64,000 bases of DNA from the NCBI GenBank assembly GCA_958296195.1, contig OY282455.1:2790001-2854000 (forward strand), given 5' to 3'. Below are positions 17,664-29,995 of the stretch, piece after piece. Under the pieces are notes generated by a model. It was not told where the DNA came from. It worked only from the letters and a program-made list of their open reading frames with translations, and did not search any database. Numbering within the stretch: the first letter of the stretch is position 1; every line of letters begins with the position of its first letter. Source of the stretch: an uncultured Pseudomonadales bacterium (GTDB taxonomy: Bacteria > Pseudomonadota > Gammaproteobacteria > Pseudomonadales > Azotimanducaceae). A program made the translations under genes and the position numbers.

Positions 17664-18770
17664 CTAGTCCTGCCGCAGGGGTGCCCGCATGGCGATGGGG
17701 CTGGCGTAGCGGAAGGTCACTAAGTAGCTTGAAACAATCAAGGTTAGGACCGTTGCCGCCTGTATGACGTGGGCGGCCTTGACGTCGAGCAGCCCGACGG
17801 ACAGAGCCAACGTGCAAAGCAGCAGCGAGAATTCCGAGGCTTGCCCAAGTCGAAAGCCCACTTCCCAGGAGTCTTTGCGGCTCTCTCCTTGCCAGTGCAG
17901 CAGCTTGGCGAACACCGCCGGTTTGGCGGCTATGAGGATGGCCGCCAGAAGGACGGCGGGCAGGGCCACCTGCATGGCGACGCCCATGTCGAGGGCGGCG
18001 CCCACGGAGAAGAAGAAAAGCACCAGGAAGAAGTCCCGAATGGGCCGCAGGCTCTCGGCGATGTAGATGGATATGGGGTGGGTGGCCAAAGCCACCCCGG
18101 CGATGAAGGCGCCGATGGCCAAGGACAGCCCGGCCATGGCGGCGATGGAGGCCAGGCCCAGGCACCAGCCGATGGCCAGCAGAAAGATGAACTCGTGAAA
18201 GGCGTCAAAGCGCTTGATGAGGGGCAGCATCAGGAAGCGCACCGCCAGATAGGCGGCGCCGGCCAGCGCCGGCAGGGAGATGGCGATGGCGCCAAGGCTC
18301 GTGATTGTTGACTCCGCGGCGCCGCCGTAGCCGGCGACCAGCACCAAGGCGACGATGGCGAGCAAGTCCTGCACCAGCAGCAGGCTCACCACCATTTCCC
18401 CGATGTGGCGGTGGTGCAGAACGGTGGCCGGCAGCAGCTTCACGCCGAGGATGGTGCTCGAGAAGGTCATCGCCATGCCGGTGATGGCGGCGGCCGCGAA
18501 GCCGTAGCCGAAGGCGACCATCAGGGTGAAGCCTATGGCGAAGAAGACCGCCGAAGTGCCGAGCGCCGTCAGCATCGACTTGCCCAGCATGGCGGCGAGC
18601 TTGGCCGGCTGCATGTCCAGCCCGATCAGGAACAGCAGGAAAATGATGCCGAATTCGGCGATCTCCGCGAGCAGGTCGGCGTCCGTCACCAAGGAAAGGC
18701 CGTGCGGTCCGAACAGGATGCCGATGGCGATGTAGGCCACCAGCAGCGGCTGCCGACCGTACAGCGCCAA
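17664..18770 (-). CDS. CPA2-family monovalent cation:proton antiporter, 5' end ambiguous
   Basis: The protein is a Kef/CPA2-type antiporter membrane domain (GRQPLLVAYIAIGILFGPHG, EFGIIFLLFLIGLDMQPAKL, MTFSSTILGVKLL, FRLGQASEFSLLLCTLALS) without the C-terminal TrkA-N domain. Only a TTG at 18770 is available as a standard start, but the same frame continues upstream with the expected first-helix sequence (HQFSDIANSFFLIFSGAAA) without any ATG, GTG or TTG before a stop. One extra G in the six-G run at 18846-18851 would join ATG 18853 to this frame and restore a normal N-terminus. So either an unusual start, a real frameshift or a sequencing error. It overlaps the DUF934 gene. Confidence 0.8.
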   Translation of the reverse strand: MALYGRQPLLVAYIAIGILFGPHGLSLVTDADLLAEIAEFGIIFLLFLIGLDMQPAKLAAMLGKSMLTALGTSAVFFAIGFTLMVAFGYGFAAAAITGMAMTFSSTILGVKLLPATVLHHRHIGEMVVSLLLVQDLLAIVALVLVAGYGGAAESTITSLGAIAISLPALAGAAYLAVRFLMLPLIKRFDAFHEFIFLLAIGWCLGLASIAAMAGLSLAIGAFIAGVALATHPISIYIAESLRPIRDFFLVLFFFSVGAALDMGVAMQVALPAVLLAAILIAAKPAVFAKLLHWQGESRKDSWEVGFRLGQASEFSLLLCTLALSVGLLDVKAAHVIQAATVLTLIVSSYLVTFRYASPIAMRAPLRQD

Positions 18771-18799
18771 GGCGGCCAGCGCCGCCGCCCCGGAGAAGA

Positions 18800-19252
18800 T
18801 CAGGAAGAAGGAGTTGGCGATGTCCGAGAACTGATGGATGGCTGGCCCCCCATGCGACGATCGGCCGGCCGCGATTCGACAGCCGAAGCCTGATAGTAAT
18901 CCGAATAGGGGTGCAGCGTCGCCTCTCGTGGGGCTGCGTCTTTTTCCAGGACATAGCCATTGAAGCCGCAGCGCCGCATGTAGTGCAGCAGATCCTCATG
19001 CACCGCACCGACGGCGATGAGCTCCCCGGCATAGCCGAGGCGGGTGCGCAGCAGCACGGCCAGGGACAGGCCGCGGCCGTCGTTGAAGGCGGGAAAGTCG
19101 ATGGCGATCAGGGGCGCGGCCAGCCAGCGCTCGTCAACTTCTGCGTCCACCGCCAGCTTGACGCCCAAGCCGCTTTCCAGCGTCCATTGGCCGGTCTCCA
19201 GCAGCTCCGGCGGCGGCGTCAGTTCGCCGTTCAGCCTAAGCAGCCTTGGCAT
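18800..19252 (-). CDS. DUF934 protein, partner of assimilatory sulfite reductase
   Basis: A 150-residue protein from ATG 19252 (MPRLLRLNGELTPPPELLE), with the family core LAAPLIAIDFPAFNDGRG followed by GYAGELIAVGAVHEDLLHYM and GFNGYVLEKD. DUF934 proteins are almost always encoded directly after a hemoprotein-type sulfite/nitrite reductase, as here, with a 17-base overlap of the two reading frames. They are thought to assist sulfite reduction, but the biochemical role is not established. The C-terminal tail overlaps the 5' end of the antiporter gene in another frame. Confidence 0.88.
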   Translation of the reverse strand: MPRLLRLNGELTPPPELLETGQWTLESGLGVKLAVDAEVDERWLAAPLIAIDFPAFNDGRGLSLAVLLRTRLGYAGELIAVGAVHEDLLHYMRRCGFNGYVLEKDAAPREATLHPYSDYYQASAVESRPADRRMGGQPSISSRTSPTPSS

Positions 19253-20891
19253 AGGCCCGCTCTTTGAACGGCGCCATGCCGATGCGCCGAAAGCAGTGCA
19301 GGAAGCTCTCGTCCTCAATGCGGTACGCCAGATAGACATCCAGAATGTCGCTGATGACATTCGGCACCTCGGCGCGGGAGAAGGAGGGCCCCATGATTTG
19401 GCCGAGGGAGGCGTCCGCGCCGCTGTGCCCGCCGATGGAAACCTGATAGTACTCCCGCCCCTTCTTGTCCACCCCCAGAATGCCGATGTGGCCGACGTGG
19501 TGATGGCCGCAGGCGTTCATGCAGCCGGAAATGTTGAGGTCCAGTTCGCCGAGGTCGTGGAGGTAGTCGTAGTCCTCCAGTTGCCGTTGCAATGCCTCCG
19601 CCACGGGGATGGACTTGGCGTTGGCCAAGGAGCAGTAATCCCCGCCGGGGCAACAGATGATGTCCGTGGCGAGCCCCCGATTGGCGGTGCCGAGCCGGTG
19701 GGTGACGGCCGCTTGCCACAGGGAGTAAAGCTGCTCCTGCCCCACATCCGGCAGGACGAAGTTCTGCTGATGGGAGATGCGCACCTCGCCGAAGCCGTAG
19801 GCGTCCGCCCAATCCGCCACCGCCTCCATTTGCGCATCGGAGACGTCGCCGGGCGGGGTGCCGGTCTCCTTGGTCGATAGCACAGCGATGGCGTAGCCGT
19901 CTTGCTTGTGCGGCGAGACGTTGTGCCGCACCCAACGGTTGAAGGCGGGGTTCCGTAGCCGCTGCGCGGCCAGTGCCTCCGCGGCGCCGGGGCGTTGGGG
20001 GTAGGGGGACGGCTCGAAGTGGGCGGCCATCCGCCCGATGACCTCTTCGCTTAGGGTGCTTGGCGAGCCCTTGAGTTGCGCCCACTCCGCATCCACCTTG
20101 GCCTTGAAGCCCTCGGCGGTCATGGCCCGCACGAGGATCTTGATGCGCGCCTTGTATTTGTTGTCCCGCCGTCCGTAGCGGTTGTAGGTGCGCATGATGG
20201 CTTCTATGTAGGTCAGCAGGTGGCGGGCCGGCAGCCCTTCCCGAAGCAACGCGCCGATGGCCGGGGTGCGCCCCAAGCCGCCGCCGGCGAGGATGTCAAA
20301 GACCACCTCGCCGCCTTGCTGGCGGGCGATGACGCCAATGTCGTGGACGTTGACGGCGGCCCGGTCCGCCGCCGCGCCGGTGACGGCGATCTTGAACTTG
20401 CGCGGCAGCCAGTCAAACTCCGGGTGGCTGGTGGACCATTGGCGGAGCAGCTCGCAGTAGGGGCGAGGGTCCACCGCCTCGTCTTCTGCCACTCCAGCGA
20501 ACTCATCGGTGGTGACGTTGCGAATGCAGTTGCCACTGGTCTGGATGGCGTGCATCTGCACGGTCGCCAAGTCCGCCAGAATGTCCGGCACTTCGGCCAG
20601 TTCCGGCCAGTTGAACTGCATGTTCTGGCGGGTGCTGAGATGGCCGTAGCCGCGGTCGTAATGGCGGGAGATGTGCGCCAACATGCGCAACTGACGGCTG
20701 GAAAGAGTGCCGTAGGGAACCGCCACCCGCAGCATGGGCGCTAGGCGCTGAATGTACAGCCCATTGCGCAGGCGCAGTTGCAGGAATTCGTCATCGCTGA
20801 GTTCGCCAGCCAGATAACGCCGAGTCTGATCGCGGAAGTGGGCGACCCGCTCATCGACAAATTGCTGGTCGAAACTGTCGTAGCGATACAT
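19236..20891 (-). CDS. cysI: assimilatory sulfite reductase (siroheme / 4Fe-4S hemoprotein)
   Basis: This enzyme reduces sulfite to sulfide for cysteine synthesis. From ATG 20891 it has 551 residues. The siroheme/iron-sulfur ligands are the paired motifs CPGGDYC and CMNAC about 50 residues apart near residues 400-450, and the N-terminal substrate loop contains LSTRQNMQFNW and GNCIRNVTTDEF. Without a cysJ flavoprotein neighbour and with DUF934 downstream, it belongs to the CysI-DUF934 type. Upstream, TTTAACGGTAAA at 20938-20949 is a palindrome with TTTA/TAAA half-sites that could be a LysR-type (CysB) site; cysB itself lies at 57344. Some family members reduce nitrite, so annotation as sulfite reductase relies on DUF934. 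Confidence 0.92.
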   Translation of the reverse strand: MYRYDSFDQQFVDERVAHFRDQTRRYLAGELSDDEFLQLRLRNGLYIQRLAPMLRVAVPYGTLSSRQLRMLAHISRHYDRGYGHLSTRQNMQFNWPELAEVPDILADLATVQMHAIQTSGNCIRNVTTDEFAGVAEDEAVDPRPYCELLRQWSTSHPEFDWLPRKFKIAVTGAAADRAAVNVHDIGVIARQQGGEVVFDILAGGGLGRTPAIGALLREGLPARHLLTYIEAIMRTYNRYGRRDNKYKARIKILVRAMTAEGFKAKVDAEWAQLKGSPSTLSEEVIGRMAAHFEPSPYPQRPGAAEALAAQRLRNPAFNRWVRHNVSPHKQDGYAIAVLSTKETGTPPGDVSDAQMEAVADWADAYGFGEVRISHQQNFVLPDVGQEQLYSLWQAAVTHRLGTANRGLATDIICCPGGDYCSLANAKSIPVAEALQRQLEDYDYLHDLGELDLNISGCMNACGHHHVGHIGILGVDKKGREYYQVSIGGHSGADASLGQIMGPSFSRAEVPNVISDILDVYLAYRIEDESFLHCFRRIGMAPFKERAYAKAA

Positions 20892-21168
20892 GGGATGGGT
20901 GGCCAAACCGCCAAGAAAAAACACCCTAACATCTTGGTTTAACGGTAAAAGAGACGATTAGGTCTATGCATAGAACGAAATTGACTGACCGTCGGCGCAA
21001 TGCCCCGAGCCGCCAGATGGGTCGTGCATTTCCCAAATGCTCGTCGGCTGGACCAAGGCTGCTCAAGGTCTGAAGGAAATATCGGCCCTTTTGGTTTGGC
21101 CTTGCAGGGCTACTAAGGGCGCTGGACCAGAGCAACCGGAGTGGCGCGCAAACAAACGATGGGCGTCG

Positions 21169-24822
<3,654 letters not shown>

Positions 24823-25061
24823 GGCGGAGCCGGCATTGCTGGCGGGCTGACGCCCAAGCGGCAACCCCTCCTGTGCGTGGTGAAGTGCCAATGAGTATAG
24901 GGAGCAGGCCCGTTTCAGCAATTAGAGTTATGGTCGCGCAACTTGAATGGAGTTCATGCAGGGTGCCGGGACGCCAACCCTCAGATTGACAATGTGTCAG
25001 CCCCAAGCTGCAATGTCCCCATTCTGCAAATTTGAACGAAACCAGTAAGGAGGCCACTGTT

Positions 25062-26477
25062 ATGAAGAATCAAGAATCGACCGCAAAGCGGCTGTGCAGG
25101 TCGCGGCAAGGCCTGCTGGCATTGCTTGGCTGGGCGGTTGCCTTGGCGACGGCAGGCCATTTCGGAGCGGCGAATGCTCAAAAGACGGCTGCGGCGTCGC
25201 CGGGAACGGCGGTTGCGGAAACTGGCGCCCAATCGGCCTTGTTGTCCGTGGCGGAATTGGCCGGCTTGGTCGAAATATGCCGAGTGTCTGACCCCAAGGT
25301 CCCTTCCTCCGCTTTCGTGGTTAAGCGAAGCGACCCGGTGCAGAGGGACAAGGACTATTGGCTGAAGGACTATTGGATGCGCTATCGGTGCAAGGAGGTC
25401 TGCGCGGATTGGCGGCAATGCCAAGTCCCGGCCTACGCCCAGGACGACGGCGACCTCATGTACCACGGCCGGCAACCGGATCTGCCCAAGCAATCCGTTG
25501 CCTTTGTGGTGGACGGCATGGGCGGGCACTTGGCCTACACGACGGATGGCGGCGACCAAACCATCTTCACCCACAACGGGTCCGGCGGCATCGGCTACGA
25601 TCCAAGCGTTGCCTTGCTGGAGAAGCGCAGCCCGGTGAACACCGTGACCATGAGTTGGGCGATGGGCTACGCACCGCCCGACATTCCCGACCCGCCGTCC
25701 TTTCTTCAAGAACACTACGCACAGACGCAGATCTCGTGGGGCTGGTACACGCGCGATTCCGCCGCCGCGGAGCGGGTACACAACTTGAACCGGCGCGTCG
25801 CGGCTGCAATCGCTTGGAGTCATGAGAACTTGGCGGGGCCCTCCACTTTCGCCACACGGGGGTGCAGCATGGGTGCCGTGGCCACCTTTGGCGCGGTGCT
25901 GTGGCACGGCTTGGACGACATCATTGACTATCAAGCCCTAAGCGGCGGCCCGCCGCTCTACGACATCAACGCCGGCTGCGGCCGGCGCACCTATGTCCAA
26001 GGCTATTGCGACCTGGACGCCAATGTGCCTTGCACGGCGGATGCGGACTGCCAAGCCGTAGCGGCCAACAGCGTTTGCCGCGTTCCCGACATGATTACGG
26101 CCGGGTGGCTTTACGAAAGCGTCGTCAATCACGTCCACGCCACCACCGCCTGCCGCATACCGAAAGGCGGAGACGAACCCTATCCGCCCTTCGACGAAAG
26201 CAGCATGATGGCTGCGGACGATGGCGACTGGGACATCGATCACTCGGTTGACCTAGTGGTCGACGTCGGCCCGGAGTATGACCCGGAGCAGCTAAGCGGC
26301 GGCGACGAGCACTGGGCTCTCGGTCACTTCATGTACGTCTTCAACAGAATGAACATGCAGCCCGGGTCGGACAAGCAATGGCATGCGTTTGAAAACTCCA
26401 ACCACTGCGAAGCCTTCGGCGGCGAGGCCGTGATGGACCTCATAATGGCCCGCATGGGGCTTGAGGCGGCAGAATAG
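25062..26477 (+). CDS. secreted serine hydrolase (alpha/beta-hydrolase-like) with Cys-rich insert
   Basis: The start at ATG 25062 follows an ideal ribosome site (AAGGAGG, nine bases upstream). A signal peptide ends near residue 40 (GWAVALATAGHFGAANA). The mature protein has VVDGMGGHLAYTTDGG, a nucleophile-elbow motif GCSMG with Ser269, and a late conserved-looking HWALGHFMYVFN followed by WHAFENSNHCEAFGG, which could supply the acid and histidine. A disulfide-rich insert (about residues 300-345) contains CDLDANVPCTADADCQ, a spacing seen in Cys-rich extracellular domains. The fold assignment is inferred from the elbow only. It converges on the TonB receptor gene at 26542, a suggestive pairing of secreted enzyme and uptake. 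Confidence 0.7.
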   Translation: MKNQESTAKRLCRSRQGLLALLGWAVALATAGHFGAANAQKTAAASPGTAVAETGAQSALLSVAELAGLVEICRVSDPKVPSSAFVVKRSDPVQRDKDYWLKDYWMRYRCKEVCADWRQCQVPAYAQDDGDLMYHGRQPDLPKQSVAFVVDGMGGHLAYTTDGGDQTIFTHNGSGGIGYDPSVALLEKRSPVNTVTMSWAMGYAPPDIPDPPSFLQEHYAQTQISWGWYTRDSAAAERVHNLNRRVAAAIAWSHENLAGPSTFATRGCSMGAVATFGAVLWHGLDDIIDYQALSGGPPLYDINAGCGRRTYVQGYCDLDANVPCTADADCQAVAANSVCRVPDMITAGWLYESVVNHVHATTACRIPKGGDEPYPPFDESSMMAADDGDWDIDHSVDLVVDVGPEYDPEQLSGGDEHWALGHFMYVFNRMNMQPGSDKQWHAFENSNHCEAFGGEAVMDLIMARMGLEAAE

Positions 26478-26541
26478 TCGCCCTCCTGGATGCGTTTCCA
26501 CAACGACGTTGCCGCACCATTCGTCGCTGGGCGGTCGCCAG

Positions 26542-28989
26542 CTAGCGCCGCACAGCGAGCGATATGCCAAAAGTGCGGTCATTGCCGTTGTAGATCAACG
26601 ACTGCATCTCAAGGGCTTCAAAGCCCTCAACGATGTACTCCTCATCAGTCAGGTTCCTGGCGAACACGGCAACTTCGTAGCGGGCGTCGTTTGATTGCCA
26701 AGCTGCGCGGGCGTTCCAAATGGTAAAGTCCCCACCGACGTTGAACGGCGTGTTGTCCGAACTAAAGTAGTATTCGTCCGAGTGGGTGAAGTCCACCTGC
26801 AGGGAGCCCTCGCCTCCAAGCAGGGGTTGGTGGAACCGGAAGACGCCGTTGTAGGACAGCTTTGGCGAGAGCGTCAACTCCGAGCCGGAAAAATCCTCAA
26901 AAAGGGGCTGGTCGTTGCTGTCCAAGCCCGTGAAGCTGATGAAGTCCTTGGTCTCCGTTTCCAAGTAGCCCAGCCCCAGCAGAACCTCGAAAAAATCCGC
27001 AGGGCTGAAGGCCAGCTCCGCTTCAAACCCAGCAATCTTCACATTCCCGGCGTTGGTTAGCTGGGGGATGGGAGTGCCCAAAGTGCCCACATTGGCTATG
27101 GTCAACGCCTGAAAGTCGTCATAGTCGTAAATGAAGGCTGTTACGTTGGTGCGCAGGCGACTGTCAAATTGCGTGGTTTTGACGCCGGCTTCATACATCA
27201 GCATGGTTTCATCGTCGAAGGGCTGCAACTCAAAGGGAGTTGCAACGATGGCCCCGGAGTTGAAACCGCCGGTCTTTATCCCTTTGGCGACATTCACAAA
27301 TAGCATGGTCTCTTCGGCCGCGAACCAGTTTAAGCCCAGATTCCAGGAGGGCGCGTTGGTTTTGAAGGTGTCAGACAGGGAAAACTCCGGGTCGGGGATG
27401 CCGAAAAAACCCGAATCCATAATGGAGAAATCCAGGGTCTTCTTCTCATCCGTCCAGCGCAAGCCCGCCTTCAGTTCCAGTTCTTCGATTGGGCTCCAGT
27501 TCATGTGGCCGAAAACGGCAGCGGTCTTGGTGTCTTGGCCGTAGTCTGTGGTATAGAACAGGTTGCCAGGCAACGGCGGTAGGGGAAAGCCGAACACCGG
27601 CAACGTGTCAAATGACAGGACATTGACGTTTCCAGGCTTTTCGTCGCTGTAGTAGTAGGCGCCCAGCATCCAAGTCAGTCCGTCGGAGGCGTTGCTTATG
27701 CGGAATTCCTGCGAAAACTGCTTGGAGTCGACCAGCCAGTTCGTCTGCAACGGGACAACTGGCGTTGGCACAGTCACTTCCAGATGGTCCTTGTCCACAT
27801 TTTGCACAGCGGTTATGGAGACCGCCTCCCAGCCGTTCCGTCCCCAGGCCAACTTGGCTGAAGCGCCCCAAACGTCGTTTTTCAAGTAGGGAGCGGCGTC
27901 TGCGCTCGTCTCGTTGGAGCGTACGTCCGGGTCGGCGTCCATATAGCCGAAGAGATCAACGCACTGCCGCTGCAGCACCTCCTGCGGTGTGCAGTGGACC
28001 CCCCCTGCGAATTGCGGTGCGGTCAATAGGCCGCGATGCTTGTAGAACGTCGGCGTGTTGTCCACCGACGCCAACTGCAGCTTCAGCAGCAAGTTGGCCT
28101 CGGATGACAAGTCGATGTCCAGCTGCCCGCGAATGGCGTCAATGTTCACCACGGAACCGCGCCTTCCGTTGGCGCGGTCAACTTGATTGCCATCGCGTTG
28201 GTTGTGGTAATAGGAAAGCCTCGCCCTCAGGTTGTCCGCCAGCGGCCCGCCCACAGCGCCCTCAAACCTGACTTGATCATGGGTGCCGTAGGTTGCCTCC
28301 CCGAAGGCTTGCAACTGATCCGATGGTCGGCGGGTAATGAAGTGGACCAGCCCGCCGGTGGTGTTGCGCCCGTAAAGCGTGCCTTGAGGCCCCCGCAACA
28401 CCTCCACGCGCTCCACGTCGAACATGGAAACCCCTTGCGCTGCAAGAGTGCCCTGATAGACTTCATCCACATACATGGCGACAGCGCCTTCGGCGGAATC
28501 CGCAACGTCGTTCAGCCCGACGCCGCGAATTGACAAGGCGGTGTTGGTGCCCTCGCCGGCCGGCTGCCCGAAGGTGAAGTTGGGCGTTTGGGCGGCCACG
28601 GAGGCGGCGTTCTCGAACCCCAGATCACGGTATTGGTCGCCGCTGAAGGCGGTGATCGAGGACCCCACGTCCTGAATGCTCTGCTCGCGCTTCTGCGCTG
28701 TAACGACGATCTCCTCAATAATTGTGTAAGTCCGTCCAGCGACCGGCGGCTGCTGCGCGTCAGCCGCTTGCAGCCCGCTTGAGGAAATGCCCAAAGTGAG
28801 AAGGGCAAGGGCCAATAACGGCCACGAGTGTTGTTCTTCCTGCATGGTTCGCATCTCCATAGCCGATGACTCCGTGGCGTTGCTTGCCGGGCTGGCCGGT
28901 AGCAGCCCGCACAACCCCGTTGGTGAAGACGACGCGCGAAGCAGGAAAAACCCTAAAGCGGAGGCCATTTTTTTCTTCGCCTGCCCCAT
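26542..28989 (-). CDS. TonB-dependent outer-membrane receptor with a double signal-peptide N-terminus
   Basis: An 815-residue receptor: TonB box-like EEIVVTAQKREQ, plug domain (ALSIRGVGLNDV, VEVLRGPQGTLYGRNTTGG) and a beta-barrel ending in LAVRR. The first 48 residues (MGQAKKKMASALGFFLLRAS, later NATESSAM and RTMQEEQH) are a near copy of the start of the receptor at 31074. They are followed by a second complete signal-like stretch (SWPLLALALLTLGISSSGLQ), so the real start may be an internal ATG at about residue 43-48. No STN signalling domain is present, unlike the receptor at 31074. Immediately upstream lies a dead fecR fragment. The ligand is unknown; this group often imports plant or complex organic compounds rather than iron. 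Confidence 0.9.
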   Translation of the reverse strand: MGQAKKKMASALGFFLLRASSSPTGLCGLLPASPASNATESSAMEMRTMQEEQHSWPLLALALLTLGISSSGLQAADAQQPPVAGRTYTIIEEIVVTAQKREQSIQDVGSSITAFSGDQYRDLGFENAASVAAQTPNFTFGQPAGEGTNTALSIRGVGLNDVADSAEGAVAMYVDEVYQGTLAAQGVSMFDVERVEVLRGPQGTLYGRNTTGGLVHFITRRPSDQLQAFGEATYGTHDQVRFEGAVGGPLADNLRARLSYYHNQRDGNQVDRANGRRGSVVNIDAIRGQLDIDLSSEANLLLKLQLASVDNTPTFYKHRGLLTAPQFAGGVHCTPQEVLQRQCVDLFGYMDADPDVRSNETSADAAPYLKNDVWGASAKLAWGRNGWEAVSITAVQNVDKDHLEVTVPTPVVPLQTNWLVDSKQFSQEFRISNASDGLTWMLGAYYYSDEKPGNVNVLSFDTLPVFGFPLPPLPGNLFYTTDYGQDTKTAAVFGHMNWSPIEELELKAGLRWTDEKKTLDFSIMDSGFFGIPDPEFSLSDTFKTNAPSWNLGLNWFAAEETMLFVNVAKGIKTGGFNSGAIVATPFELQPFDDETMLMYEAGVKTTQFDSRLRTNVTAFIYDYDDFQALTIANVGTLGTPIPQLTNAGNVKIAGFEAELAFSPADFFEVLLGLGYLETETKDFISFTGLDSNDQPLFEDFSGSELTLSPKLSYNGVFRFHQPLLGGEGSLQVDFTHSDEYYFSSDNTPFNVGGDFTIWNARAAWQSNDARYEVAVFARNLTDEEYIVEGFEALEMQSLIYNGNDRTFGISLAVRR

Positions 28990-29200
28990 GCAAGCGTCAG
29001 GGCCTGCCTACAGAACAGTGGCCCCAGCGGACTCCCTGACCAGCGTGACAGGCACCGCCTAGGACAGAAGCTCGCTCGCCGCAATCGGGATTGCGGATCT
29101 GGATAATTCCAGCGACGGGGTGGTTGGGCACGTCTTCAGCAACGGCAATGCGCCCCGGCACAGCGGGAAATTTCCTTGACACCTTCCTCAGCGGTCCTTT
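28800..29200 (-). repeat. inverted duplicate, copy A (fecR 3' end plus receptor 5' end)
   Basis: Read on the minus strand, this stretch parallels 30875-31240 on the plus strand: the end of a fecR gene, a short spacer, and the first roughly 50 codons of a TonB receptor. The alignment is interrupted by small indels but runs of identical bases such as GGAATTATCCAGATCCGCAA and CAACGCCACGGAGTCATCGG leave no doubt. The homology stops abruptly inside each receptor. Confidence 0.85.
28990..29200 (-). pseudogene. fecR 3'-end remnant
   Basis: A minus-strand frame reads VPGRIAVAEDVPNHPVAGII, corresponding to VPGRIRVAEDVPDHLVTGII near the C-terminus of the intact FecR at 29996-31066. The reading frame is broken after the shared QIRNPD motif and a stop lies before the receptor start. 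Nothing of the FecR membrane helix or cytoplasmic domain is present. The adjacent 29200-29350 holds no recognised gene. Confidence 0.8.
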
Positions 29201-29351
29201 GCCGGCGCTTCCTGGCTCTGTTTGCCCTAGTGGCGGCGCATCAGCTCGGCAAGCGGCAGTTCATCTTGGGAGACGAGGATGACCCTGTGGACGGGGAAGA
29301 TATCCCCTCGGGTACCCCCCAGGAGTTTATGGATCTCAGATCGACAGCGGA

Positions 29352-29375
29352 TATAATGGCGGTGACGGAGGTCAC
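29352..29375 (+). promoter_or_regulatory. candidate promoter and operator of the sigma-factor gene
   Basis: A perfect TATAAT (29352-29357) has no good -35 hexamer at 16-18 bases, so it may need an activator or be fortuitous. GTGAC (29362-29366) and GTCAC (29371-29375) form a 5-bp inverted repeat at the expected transcription start. It is about 95 bases before the sigma gene. Confidence 0.35.
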
Positions 29376-29468
29376 TCAAAGCGGGTGCTGTCCTATTTTT
29401 CCCTAGGGCATTGCCTCACTGGGGTGTCATTACTTCTAACCACATCCATCCATTTTGGCGTTTGGCGG

Positions 29469-29993
29469 ATGAGCGAAAGGCCGCGACAGGCGGAAATCAT
29501 CAGGCTTTACCATGACGCATCGCCGGAACTGCAGCGGCTGCTGCGGCGCAAGCTCGGCAATCGCCAGGAGGCGGAGGAAATCGCTCAGGACGCCTTTGCA
29601 AAGCTGTGCGAGTTGGTCGAGCGTGAGGACATCAAGGACCTCCGCAAGTACTTCTTCACCATGGCGAATCGGCAGGCGGTCAATGTCTTGCGGCGGCGCA
29701 GGGTGCAGCAACACCACCTCATTCGGGAGCAGGCGGGGGATGGAACGGAGCCTGTGGGCGCCGATGTCGGGGGCAACCCCGAATTCGCCGCCATGCATGC
29801 GCAGAAACTTGCCTTGGTGAAGCAGGCGCTGCGCGGCCTTCCGGCGAAGACGCGCCATATCTTTCTGCTGCATCGTTTCCAAGGCTACACCTATAAGGAA
29901 ATCGCGCATCAGCTTGGATTGTCGCGCAAGGCCGTTGAATACCACATTAGTCGAGCGCTAAGCGCTATTCTTTCAGCAGTGCAAGAAGCTTAG
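29469..29993 (+). CDS. ECF sigma factor, FecI-like
   Basis: A 174-residue extracytoplasmic-function sigma factor. Region 2 (ELQRLLRRKLGNRQEAEEIA, DAFAKL, YFFTMANRQAVNVLRRRR) and region 4 (ALRGLPAKTRHIFLLHRF, YKEIAHQLGLSRKAVEYHIS) are complete. ATG 29469 is chosen because homology begins there; the longer upstream frame is not conserved. Two bases separate it from the fecR-like gene and the TonB receptor follows, a standard cell-surface signalling cassette: ligand on receptor, signal through FecR, release of sigma, transcription of the receptor operon. Confidence 0.93.
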   Translation: MSERPRQAEIIRLYHDASPELQRLLRRKLGNRQEAEEIAQDAFAKLCELVEREDIKDLRKYFFTMANRQAVNVLRRRRVQQHHLIREQAGDGTEPVGADVGGNPEFAAMHAQKLALVKQALRGLPAKTRHIFLLHRFQGYTYKEIAHQLGLSRKAVEYHISRALSAILSAVQEA

Positions 29994-29995
29994 AT

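Noticed and set aside
20892-21168. Small gene between cysI and metH
   Set aside because: Short frames here have no ribosome site or recognisable motif; nothing beyond possible promoter elements is supported.
24823-25061. Riboswitch upstream of metH or the hydrolase gene (GCCACTG box at 25053)
   Set aside because: The GCCACTG lies at the ribosome site of a plus-strand hydrolase gene without the other conserved cobalamin elements; no SAH or SAM aptamer landmarks were found in the metH leader.
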